A program made the translations under genes and the position numbers. A stretch of 6,698 bases of DNA, taken from positions 1 to 6,698 of the forward strand of contig DIYD01000233.1 in the NCBI GenBank assembly GCA_002428905.1, in the 5' to 3' direction. The notes under the pieces are model-generated. The model was not told the DNA's origin and did no database searches. It saw only the letters and a list, made by a program, of their open reading frames with translations. The DNA is from Bacteroidetes bacterium UBA6063. GTDB lineage: Bacteria; Bacteroidota; Bacteroidia; NS11-12g; UBA9320. Positions 1 to 5,977 of the stretch are shown in pieces. Position 1 is the stretch's first letter. The number at the start of each line of letters is the position of its first letter.

Positions 1-63
1 GTTTCCATTGAGATTTCTGGCTCAAAAATTGAGAATGCCAGAATAATAGAACTGAAAAAATAA
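1..63 (+). CDS. C-terminal end of an unidentified protein (partial)
   Basis: Reading frame 1 is open from the window edge and gives 20 codons ending in TAA at 61-63. The visible tail is rich in Ile, Glu and Lys (it ends IIELKK) and alternates like a beta strand. It ends 25 bases before the ATG of the PorE-like gene on the same strand, so the two could be co-transcribed. The tail is too short to assign a family. It does not look like the aromatic-ending tail of a PorP/SprF-type outer membrane protein, which would be a natural neighbour. That it is a real gene is an inference from the open frame, the spacing and the strand; a chance open frame of this length is quite possible. Confidence 0.4.
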   Translation, partial: VSIEISGSKIENARIIELKK

Positions 64-88
64 GGTTAGTTTAGCTAGACAGTCACTT

Positions 89-2008
89 ATGAAAAACATC
101 GTATTTGTAATTACCGCGTTTCTGATTGCTTCCTGTGCCGGTGCACAAAAGATTAAACCCAAGGGAACAGCAAGCAAAAAAGCCTACATGCTCTTTGGTG
201 AGGCACTCAAACAACACAGCTATTTGGAGTACGACAAGGCGCTTGAGCTTCTCGACAAAGCCCTGGCGAAGGACCCCAATTATATAGATGCGTTGGATTT
301 AAAAGGGAATACGTTTGTGAGTTTGAAGCGATACGAAGACGCCAAAGACGCTTTCCAGCAAATTCTGGCGTTAAATCCTGAACACATATTTGCCTTAACT
401 GATTTGAGTAAGATCCATTTCATGCTGCATGAATATGACGACTGCCTGCGCGTTTTGAATCAGCTTTTGCCCCTGGTTGGAGTTGGGGATAAGCGCGCGG
501 AAGTTCAGCACGATATAGAACGTGCAAAGTTCGCAAAGCACGCATACAACAACCCTGTGCCATTTGAACCCGTTAATCTTGGCCCTTCCATCAATACGGA
601 TCACGAGGAGTACTTCCCAGGCCTGGACATCGAAGAGAAGACCTTATACTTTACCCGTAGAGATGGTTCTTTATTGATCTACGAGCAGAACGAAGACCTG
701 TTTTACAGTGATTTAAAAGGATATCATGATGGTATGGTTTGGGGCGAATCGATCAATCTTGGGAATCCAGTAAATACTCCTGAGAATGAAGGTGCCTTCA
801 GTGCCAGTCCGGATGGGAAATATTTGTACTTCACTTCGTGTTCACGTAAAGGTGGAATCGGGAGATGCGATATCTGGTATACCACGCGATCCGGAGATAA
901 ATGGACGGAACCGAAGAACATTGGCAAACCTGTAAATTCCCGTGAATGGGAAAGTCAACCCAGTATTTCTGCCGATGGTGTGACCTTGTTTTTTGCGAGT
1001 AATCGACCAGGAGGTTTCGGTGGCACCGACATCTGGTATAGCATTAAGACGGCAAACGGCTGGGGACAACCGCGAAATCTTGGTCCTGAAATCAATACTG
1101 CAGGTGATGAGCAATTCCCTTTTATTCACAACGATGGAAAAACGTTATACTTCACTTCCGAAGGTCTGCCCGGTATGGGGAAGTCGGATATATTTCTCAC
1201 CCGACTCGTTAATGGTAAGTGGACAAAGCCAATGAATCTGGGTTATCCGATAAACACTCCAGAAAATGAGTGGAATTTTATGGTAAATCGCTCGGGTGAC
1301 ATGGCTTACTTTTCGAGCACGGGGTTAACACCCAATTATGGTGGTATGGACATTTACTCCATTGAGTTGTACAACGAGGCTCGACCAAATAGAACCAGTT
1401 ATGTTCGAGGTACTGTATACGACGTCGAAACTGGTAAGAATATTCGTGCGGACATCGAATTATTTAACCTGGAATCAGGTGATAAGGTTACCCATACCTT
1501 CTCCGACGCCCAAAGTGGACTATTCCTTCTGAACCTTCCGTCTAACAGCGACTACGCGCTTGAGGCACGTGCAGATGGTTACCTGTTTCATTCGGAGAAC
1601 TTTGCCTTAAGAGAATCCAGTTTGGACAAACCTTTTGAGCTTCGAATCGGGTTAAAACCAATCAAATCAAATGAGACCATGGTAATGCAGAATGTGCTTT
1701 TCGAAGTGGACAGATGGGATTTGAAGTCCGAGTCGTTCGTTGAGCTTGAGGTGTTGGTAAACTTCTTAAACAGAAACCCTGAACTCCGTATTGAAATTGG
1801 CGGACATACAGACAATACAGGGTCTGAAAGTCACAACAAAACGTTATCGAACAATCGTGCTCGTTCGGTATACGATTATCTCATCAGCAAAGGTATCGAT
1901 GCCAATCGTCTGTCGTATAAGGGATATGGCAGCAGCAAGGCCATCGCTGATAATGACACACCCGAAGGACGAAAGTTAAATCGTCGTACGGAGATACGGA
2001 TACTTTAA
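89..2008 (+). CDS. PorE-like OmpA-family envelope protein (TPR, PD40 propeller, regulatory domain, OmpA-C)
   Basis: This 639-residue exported protein probably sits at the inner face of the outer membrane and binds peptidoglycan. Residues 1-20 are a signal peptide with Ile-Ala-Ser-Cys, so Cys16 is a credible lipidation site; cleavage after AGA by signal peptidase I is the alternative. Residues 30-125 form TPR-like helical repeats. Residues 163-425 hold five PD40/WD40-like repeats, each opening with N-[LI]-G-x-x-[IV]-N-[TS] and continuing to LYFTS-like strands, and several end in DIWYS. Residues 438-520 resemble a carboxypeptidase-regulatory beta-sandwich. Residues 535-639 are an OmpA C-terminal domain with GGHTDNTG; Asp575 and Arg590 match the two peptidoglycan-contact residues of E. 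coli OmpA in motif and spacing. This domain order is that of PorE, a Porphyromonas gingivalis lipoprotein needed for type IX secretion. Many Bacteroidota carry several paralogues with this layout, so a secretion role is inferred. The family call is firm. Confidence 0.9.
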   Translation: MKNIVFVITAFLIASCAGAQKIKPKGTASKKAYMLFGEALKQHSYLEYDKALELLDKALAKDPNYIDALDLKGNTFVSLKRYEDAKDAFQQILALNPEHIFALTDLSKIHFMLHEYDDCLRVLNQLLPLVGVGDKRAEVQHDIERAKFAKHAYNNPVPFEPVNLGPSINTDHEEYFPGLDIEEKTLYFTRRDGSLLIYEQNEDLFYSDLKGYHDGMVWGESINLGNPVNTPENEGAFSASPDGKYLYFTSCSRKGGIGRCDIWYTTRSGDKWTEPKNIGKPVNSREWESQPSISADGVTLFFASNRPGGFGGTDIWYSIKTANGWGQPRNLGPEINTAGDEQFPFIHNDGKTLYFTSEGLPGMGKSDIFLTRLVNGKWTKPMNLGYPINTPENEWNFMVNRSGDMAYFSSTGLTPNYGGMDIYSIELYNEARPNRTSYVRGTVYDVETGKNIRADIELFNLESGDKVTHTFSDAQSGLFLLNLPSNSDYALEARADGYLFHSENFALRESSLDKPFELRIGLKPIKSNETMVMQNVLFEVDRWDLKSESFVELEVLVNFLNRNPELRIEIGGHTDNTGSESHNKTLSNNRARSVYDYLISKGIDANRLSYKGYGSSKAIADNDTPEGRKLNRRTEIRIL

Positions 2009-2119
2009 TTAATGTGGGAATGTGTAAATGTGTAAATTAAACAATGGAGCGAATTAAACTACCCTGTCTCTAATTGCTATCGTTGGAATTGACAAATTGC
2101 TTAATTGAACTAACCTAGT
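2009..2119. other. Convergent intergenic junction
   Basis: These 111 bases separate the rightward PorE-like gene from the leftward membrane-protein gene, whose stop codons face each other. A terminator for each strand would be expected here, but I see no GC-rich hairpin followed by a T run on either strand. The only local structure is the 8-bp tandem repeat near the left end and weak AT-rich pairings around 2090-2108. Confidence 0.6.
2011..2037. repeat. Short tandem repeat, 8-bp unit AATGTGTA
   Basis: Two perfect copies of AATGTGTA lie at 2019-2026 and 2027-2034. A degenerate copy (AATGTGGG) precedes them and a partial copy (AAT) follows. The repeat starts a few bases after the stop codon of the PorE-like gene. 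Its function is unknown, and it may be simple slippage in AT-rich intergenic DNA. Confidence 0.6.
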
Positions 2120-2818
2120 CTATTTACTATTCCCTTCGTTTGAACCAGTGACCTTTCTCCATACCGGAACAAGGTATTTGCTTTTAACTAACCAAGCTAC
2201 GCCAAAGAACATTAGGGCCAGGCTCTCCCCATAAAAGACGTGACAAGGGTCAATAATGCCCCATATTTCAAGGCCCATCGCTGTGTAGATTAAGCTAAGT
2301 ATCATACCTAAACCGCATGTTTTGTAGACCCAATACCTAGCTCGGTTGCTCGTTTTTGCAAATCGCACGAATACTAAAATCGCATTTAACACAAAGAATA
2401 GAACTGCAGAGACCATATGAACAGTATGTACCCACGCAAACGCCCCTTCTCCATCATGTCCACCTGGTGTTTTATAATCGAGTTCACTGTATGTTTCCAT
2501 CATTGTAGGAAAAAAAGCCACGCCAAGGGCAAATATTCCGGCAATTGTAGTAAGCCACTTATCACTAAGACCTTTGGGGTTCTTGTTTGGTTCGTGCCCC
2601 ACATACGCAATTAAAAAAAGTCCAAAGGTTACAACAGCCCCTAAAAAGAGTACCATTTGTGGAGGGTGCAATGATTCTTGAGGTGAATAATAATATTTAC
2701 TAATTGCCTGTTCAGGTGCCCCTGCATCCATTACAAATAGAACAATGGGCAAAAATATTCCAGTCACGCCTAGATACCTCTGAAGCCTTCTGGTGGTTTT
2801 TGATACATTTTCTTTCAT
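2120..2818 (-). CDS. Six-helix integral membrane protein of unknown function
   Basis: The protein has 232 residues from the ATG at 2816-2818. The frame stays open to a TTG at 2866, but the added residues are not hydrophobic and the ATG is preferred. Six hydrophobic segments are visible at about 14-31, 53-73, 89-106, 128-152, 164-184 and 197-212, with no signal peptide and a short charged tail. Features that look conserved are a YYY cluster (42-44), GHE (74-76), AGIFALGVAFFPT (93-105) and His131/His134 at the start of helix 4 (HTVHMVSAVLFF). From memory, the pattern of a helix-3 FALGVAxFPT motif, a helix-4 HxxSAxLFF motif and a final helix ending in WLVK resembles a family of small DUF998-like membrane proteins of unknown role; I cannot confirm the assignment. 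It is separated by 182 bases from the upstream gene on the same strand, so it is probably transcribed on its own, but no clean promoter is seen. Confidence 0.82.
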   Translation of the reverse strand: MKENVSKTTRRLQRYLGVTGIFLPIVLFVMDAGAPEQAISKYYYSPQESLHPPQMVLFLGAVVTFGLFLIAYVGHEPNKNPKGLSDKWLTTIAGIFALGVAFFPTMMETYSELDYKTPGGHDGEGAFAWVHTVHMVSAVLFFVLNAILVFVRFAKTSNRARYWVYKTCGLGMILSLIYTAMGLEIWGIIDPCHVFYGESLALMFFGVAWLVKSKYLVPVWRKVTGSNEGNSK

Positions 2819-3000
2819 AACTTTTTGGTTGAAACTAACGAAACCCAATCCTTTACTTGGCACCAAATCCCAAAAACAACGACATCTAGTTAGAAAGAAA
2901 TACTGGTTTTACCGTTAAGTAGGTGCGCTTTCAACGCTGAATAGAACGAAAACTACTTTGGACTTCAGAACATCTAGAAATCTGACTGTCTTAAATTCTA

Positions 3001-3507
3001 TCAGTCTAAGAACACCGACATCTCGCCGGCATCGTTTTTAGTAAAATTAATGTGTTCCTGGAGTGTGGTTGCAAGTGAGATTCCTACGAAATCGGCTTTG
3101 ATCGGAAAATTGGCATGATCACGATTTGCGAGTACGGCCGTTTGAAGTTGTTTTGGGTTCCGTTCAAGGATTGGAAGTGTTGCATACATCAGCGTTTTAC
3201 CACTGTTCAATACGTCGTCTACCAATACCACATTATTTTGAGCAATCTCTGCATCGCATTGAAATTCCACGCTATCGGCAATGGGATTGTTCTTATCTAC
3301 CCAAACCTTTCCCAAACTAACGGGCATTGGTGCGATGTTTTTAAGTACATCAGCAATTAAATGTGCTACAACCGTACCTTTCTTTTCCACGCCAATCAGA
3401 ATCAAGCGCTCCGCTTTATGGTTATTCTCCAGAATTTGCCACGCCATACGGGTGATTTTCTGTTGGATTTCTCCATGGGTCAGGATTAACGTGTTGCCAT
3501 TTTTCAT
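3001..3507 (-). CDS. PyrR-like phosphoribosyltransferase
   Basis: This is a 168-residue cytosolic type I phosphoribosyltransferase, an enzyme class that moves the ribose phosphate of PRPP onto (or off) a nitrogenous base. The PRPP-binding loop is VVLVDDVLNSGKTL at 93-106, with the paired Asp97-Asp98 and the glycine turn. LILIGVEKKG (35-44) is the pyrophosphate-contact loop region. The stretch from AVLANRDHANFPIKADFVG onward (124-142) resembles PyrR (VDRGHRELPI-ADYVG) rather than hypoxanthine phosphoribosyltransferase. PyrR proteins are pyrimidine-operon attenuation regulators with weak uracil phosphoribosyltransferase activity. No pyr genes or attenuator are visible here, so the substrate and any regulatory role are open. 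The ATG at 3505-3507 is preferred: it lies one base after the coaE stop (TAG-T-ATG), which suggests translational coupling. An upstream TTG (3532-3534) would overlap coaE. Confidence 0.85.
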   Translation of the reverse strand: MKNGNTLILTHGEIQQKITRMAWQILENNHKAERLILIGVEKKGTVVAHLIADVLKNIAPMPVSLGKVWVDKNNPIADSVEFQCDAEIAQNNVVLVDDVLNSGKTLMYATLPILERNPKQLQTAVLANRDHANFPIKADFVGISLATTLQEHINFTKNDAGEMSVFLD

Positions 3508-3508
3508 A

Positions 3509-4135
3509 CTACGCAATCGATTTACTGGTACCAATCTCTTTAAGGAACTCCTGATGCAGGGTAAGTACCTGTCGAATCAATGAAAAATTCGTGGAATTCT
3601 TAATCACGTAGTCAGCATGTTTTAGCCTATCCCGGTCGCTTAATTGGTTGTCAATACGCTTTAGCACCTCTTCCCTCCGAATCCCATCACGTTTGGTAAT
3701 ACGCTCCAGTCTAATATCGATTGGGCAGGTTACAACAATGATCTTGTCTAACTCTTTGTAGCTTTTGGCTTCGATGAGTAAAGCTGCTTCTTTAACCGAA
3801 TACGGATGACCTAAACTGGCTTGTTCTTCAACCCATTTTGCATAGTCCTGAAATACCGCCGGATGCACAATCTGATTAAGAATACGCAATTGTGGCGGAT
3901 TATTGAATACAATCTTAGCCAGATAGGCACGATCCAATACATCATCCTTGGTATACACGTCCCATCCAAATGCAAGACGAAGTTTTTTCTTCAACTCGTC
4001 ATCTTCCTGCATCAGCTGTTTCGCACGGTTGTCCGCATTGTAAACAGGTATGCCCAGGTGTTCAAAGATCGAGCAAACCGTAGTTTTCCCTGATCCTATT
4101 CCTCCGGTTACGCCTATTTTTAAATGCTCTGTCAC
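3509..4135 (-). CDS. coaE: Dephospho-CoA kinase
   Basis: CoaE phosphorylates the 3'-hydroxyl of the dephospho-CoA ribose with ATP, the last step of coenzyme A synthesis, in the cytosol. The 208-residue length is normal. The Walker A loop GGIGSGKT is at 11-18, and the family's IPVYNADNRA segment at 29-38 carries Asp35. FGWDVY (56-61), LNQIVHPAVF (86-95), EAALLIEA (116-123), the VVTCP strand (134-138) and the lid region with RIDNQLSDRDRLKHADYVI (160-178) all match the family. The start is GTG at 4133-4135. It is the only plausible start upstream of the P-loop, since the next Met (residue 42) would remove the ATP site. It begins three bases after the yajC stop, and its own stop is one base from the next gene, so it sits in the middle of a tightly packed operon. 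An A- and G-rich stretch in the 3' end of yajC precedes the GTG. Confidence 0.96.
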   Translation of the reverse strand: MTEHLKIGVTGGIGSGKTTVCSIFEHLGIPVYNADNRAKQLMQEDDELKKKLRLAFGWDVYTKDDVLDRAYLAKIVFNNPPQLRILNQIVHPAVFQDYAKWVEEQASLGHPYSVKEAALLIEAKSYKELDKIIVVTCPIDIRLERITKRDGIRREEVLKRIDNQLSDRDRLKHADYVIKNSTNFSLIRQVLTLHQEFLKEIGTSKSIA

Positions 4136-4138
4136 GGA

Positions 4139-4468
4139 TTACTTTTTCTTTTCCGTATTACCGTTTAATGCATTGGTGGCGTCCATAGATATGGAAGACT
4201 TTTCAATCTTTAGCTTTCCACCACCTTCTGTATCAATGATGAAAACCTGGTCTCTGATTTCTGAAATCTTTCCGTGAATTCCACCGTTGGTTACAATTTT
4301 ATCGCCCTTTTTCACCTCCTCGCGAAACGCTTGTTGTTGCTTGTTCTTTTTCATCTGAGGGCGGATCATAAAGAAGTACATTACAACGAACATTAAACCG
4401 AAGATGACGATCATGTCCATGCCACCACCTTGTGCGCCTCCCTGGGCTTGAAGAATTATTAATTCCAT
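4139..4468 (-). CDS. yajC: Preprotein translocase accessory subunit YajC
   Basis: YajC is a small single-pass inner-membrane protein that associates with SecDF and the SecYEG translocon in protein export. This copy has 109 residues, a usual length. A short Gln/Gly-rich periplasmic N-terminus (1-16) is followed by one membrane helix (about 17-34). The family signature MIRPQMKKNKQQQAF follows at 34-48, then a small cytosolic domain with KGDKIVTNGGIHGKI (54-68) and a basic tail. The start is an ATG 16 bases after the stop of the DUF1573 gene, and the stop is three bases before the coaE GTG. In several Bacteroidota, as far as I recall, a YbbR-domain gene lies between yajC and coaE; here there is no room for one. 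Confidence 0.96.
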   Translation of the reverse strand: MELIILQAQGGAQGGGMDMIVIFGLMFVVMYFFMIRPQMKKNKQQQAFREEVKKGDKIVTNGGIHGKISEIRDQVFIIDTEGGGKLKIEKSSISMDATNALNGNTEKKK

Positions 4469-4484
4469 AATTATTTACTCAATA

Positions 4485-4949
4485 CTATTGGTTGTTCGGA
4501 ATTACGACCGAACGGAATGTTAATACAGTTTCAGGCGGGTTCGTGTTTGCCGTTACCGTAACATTTTTGATTTGATTTCCAGGTTTACCATTGCTGTCGA
4601 ACGTAACCACGATCTCACTAGACTCCCCGGGTTCCACTGGTTTACGATCGCATTTAGGTACAGTACAACCACAACTTGCTCTACACGTGCGAATCACAAG
4701 AGCCTCGTTTCCGACATTGGTAAACTTAAAACTGTGACGCACTTTTTCGCCTTCATTGATTTGCCCGAAATCCCAATCGGTATGTTCAAACTTAAATGTC
4801 GGTTCAGGGTTCTGTGCATCTGGGTTATTAGCCGTTATGTTGTTATCGGCTACCGTGGTGCTTGCGTTCGAAGACTCGTTATTGCATCCCAAAAATAAAC
4901 CCGATGTCAAAAGCAGGCAAATACTTGCCAGTACTGTAATATTTTTCAT
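4485..4949 (-). CDS. DUF1573-domain lipoprotein
   Basis: The protein has 154 residues from the ATG at 4947-4949; a TTG 15 bases further upstream is possible but less likely. Residues 1-21 form a signal peptide with a run ending LFLGC, so Cys22 is the probable lipidation site, though Phe at -3 is a slightly atypical lipobox. A low-complexity Asn/Ser/Ala/Thr linker (23-50) follows, as is usual for surface or periplasmic lipoproteins. Residues 53-148 are one DUF1573 domain, an immunoglobulin-like fold common in Bacteroidota: HTDWDFGQINEGEKVRHSF (56-74), the Cys motif CRASCGCTVPKC (89-100), EPGESSEIVVTFDS (107-120) and a final strand. DUF1573 proteins have no established biochemical function that I can name. 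Its place between nusB and yajC is, as I recall, a recurrent arrangement in this phylum. A promoter-like element lies just upstream. Confidence 0.9.
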   Translation of the reverse strand: MKNITVLASICLLLTSGLFLGCNNESSNASTTVADNNITANNPDAQNPEPTFKFEHTDWDFGQINEGEKVRHSFKFTNVGNEALVIRTCRASCGCTVPKCDRKPVEPGESSEIVVTFDSNGKPGNQIKNVTVTANTNPPETVLTFRSVVIPNNQ

Positions 4950-4975
4950 AAGAAATGTTTTCAAAATCAGCTAAG

Positions 4976-4983
4976 CAAAATTA
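4976..4983 (-). promoter_or_regulatory. Candidate Bacteroidota -7 element upstream of the DUF1573 gene
   Basis: Read on the minus strand this is TAATTTTG, matching the TAnnTTTG -7 consensus of the Bacteroidota primary sigma factor. It lies 26 bases before the ATG in the 47-base gap after nusB. I see no good TTG -33 element about 19 bases upstream, so support is partial. If real, it would let the DUF1573-yajC-coaE-phosphoribosyltransferase genes be transcribed apart from nusB. Confidence 0.35.
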
Positions 4984-4996
4984 TGGATTTTAGGAC

Positions 4997-5935
4997 TTAT
5001 CCTACCATGCCTCGCCCTTTTTTTACCAATCGATTTTCGGCCTTCAACTCTTTAACCAGTTTGTCCAATACTCCGTTAACAAACTTACTGCTTTGCGGGG
5101 TACTGTATTCTTTTGCTAATTCGAGGTATTCATTCAAACTTACCTTAACTGGAATATACGGGAAATGTACCAATTCGGTAAGCGCCATGGTCATGATAAC
5201 CATGTCGGTTTTGGCTATACGATCTGCATCCCATTTAGCCGCTGAACGCCCAATCATCTCCTCAAAATCTTTACCACTCCGCACTGATTTTTCAAGCAAG
5301 GATTCAGCAAATTCCAAATCCGATTCTCCATTGCCATTCCGGGCTCGGTTTGCACTCTTATTCCGTAGCAACGACTTCATGTAACCATCCACGGCTTTCT
5401 TGATGGAGCTCTTTTCATCTTCCCACAGCATTTCGATTTCCTCCATTTCCTGATTGAACTCTTCCGACTCATTAATCAGGTAATTGTAAATATCGCGAAT
5501 GGCCTGGATTCGTTCGTCCTCCGTTGGATTTTCATTGGTCATAAACCCATTGAGGCTCTTGGCTTGTCGCATTTTGTGATAAACCTTTCGCAACACATCC
5601 GGATGATCTTGCCAGCGGTGTTTTGGTTTTGCCAAGTACTTAGCCACCTCTTCATTCTGCACAATGCGCTCGTAAAGGCCATCGAAAGACATATTATCGA
5701 AAGCGCGCTGATCTTCTGCAGATGGCAGATACTTATTCTCTTTTGGATTGAGATTCGTCCGCATGTAGTGAATCAACTCTATGGGAAACAGAATCACAGT
5801 AAAGAAGTTGTGTTCGATACCGGTAATTGAATTCTCCAAATACGATTTGGCCTTATTAAGGCTGGGTGTTTCGTCCTGCAAATAAGCATACAAGACCTGA
5901 AACACTTTGATTCTAATCAGTCGTCTGTTGAGCAT
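4997..5935 (-). CDS. nusB: Transcription antitermination protein NusB (long Bacteroidota form)
   Basis: NusB binds boxA RNA with NusE (ribosomal protein S10) and promotes antitermination of rRNA operons in the cytosol. This copy has 312 residues against about 140 in E. coli. The N-terminus (MLNRRLIRIKVFQVLYAYLQ) is the first NusB helix and resembles the usual R-R-x-A-x-Q-x-L-Y-x-x start. The conserved C-terminal part at 235-290 is clear: WDADRIAKTDMVIMTMALTE, then IPVKVSLNEYLELAKEYS and SSKFVNGVLDKL. Between them (about 30-220) lies a long, charged, mostly helical insertion rich in Glu, Lys and Arg that has no counterpart in the enterobacterial protein; long NusB is typical of Bacteroidota. 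The basic tail ends KKGRGMVG. The start is an ATG 41 bases after the alanine dehydrogenase stop, with a promoter-like element in between. The 47-base gap to the next gene suggests co-transcription with the genes downstream. Confidence 0.93.
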   Translation of the reverse strand: MLNRRLIRIKVFQVLYAYLQDETPSLNKAKSYLENSITGIEHNFFTVILFPIELIHYMRTNLNPKENKYLPSAEDQRAFDNMSFDGLYERIVQNEEVAKYLAKPKHRWQDHPDVLRKVYHKMRQAKSLNGFMTNENPTEDERIQAIRDIYNYLINESEEFNQEMEEIEMLWEDEKSSIKKAVDGYMKSLLRNKSANRARNGNGESDLEFAESLLEKSVRSGKDFEEMIGRSAAKWDADRIAKTDMVIMTMALTELVHFPYIPVKVSLNEYLELAKEYSTPQSSKFVNGVLDKLVKELKAENRLVKKGRGMVG

Positions 5936-5951
5936 GAATTTTAAAGGCCTG

Positions 5952-5959
5952 CAAAGATA
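5952..5959 (-). promoter_or_regulatory. Candidate Bacteroidota promoter of nusB (-7 element)
   Basis: On the minus strand the sequence is TATCTTTG followed by CA, a perfect TAnnTTTG match and a common form of the Bacteroidota -7 box. It lies 16 bases before the nusB ATG, so the 5' leader would be only about ten bases. There is no clear TTG at -33; GTG sits about 20 bases upstream. A 10-bp palindrome falls between the two positions. It is the best promoter candidate in the window, but judged only by consensus. Confidence 0.5.
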
Positions 5960-5967
5960 TACGATTC

Positions 5968-5977
5968 GGCATATGCC
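5968..5977. repeat. 10-bp perfect palindrome GGCATATGCC
   Basis: The sequence GGCATATGCC is fully self-complementary. It overlaps the first base of the alanine dehydrogenase stop codon region and lies in the spacer of the candidate nusB promoter, where an operator would act. At 10 bp without flanking symmetry it could easily be chance. Confidence 0.3.

Noticed and set aside
67..74. TAGTTTAG as a -7 promoter element for the PorE-like gene
   Set aside because: It has one mismatch in the TTTG core and no TTG at the right distance upstream.
2819..2866. Longer N-terminus for the membrane protein starting at TTG 2864-2866
   Set aside because: The start is TTG, the 16 extra residues add no helix or signal, and an ATG is available at 2816-2818.
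2948..2955. TAGTTTTC (minus strand) as a promoter of the membrane-protein gene
   Set aside because: It mismatches the key final G, sits 130 bases from the ATG, and has no obvious -33 partner.
2961..2990. Hairpin downstream of the phosphoribosyltransferase (arms with TCAGA/TCTGA and outer GAC/GTC)
   Set aside because: The stem is short and interrupted, the loop is 11 bases, and no U run follows on the minus strand, so it is not a convincing intrinsic terminator.
3508..3534. Longer phosphoribosyltransferase starting at TTG 3532-3534
   Set aside because: It would overlap the end of coaE by 26 bases, and the extra residues do not match the family; the ATG placed one base after the coaE stop is better.
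4950..4964. DUF1573 protein starting at TTG 4962-4964
   Set aside because: The ATG five codons later gives a normal lipoprotein signal peptide beginning MKN; the TTG adds nothing recognisable.
4991..5004. Inverted repeat TAGGA-N4-TCCTA spanning the nusB stop codon
   Set aside because: A five-base stem with no U tract; too weak for a terminator, and expected by chance in a window of this size.
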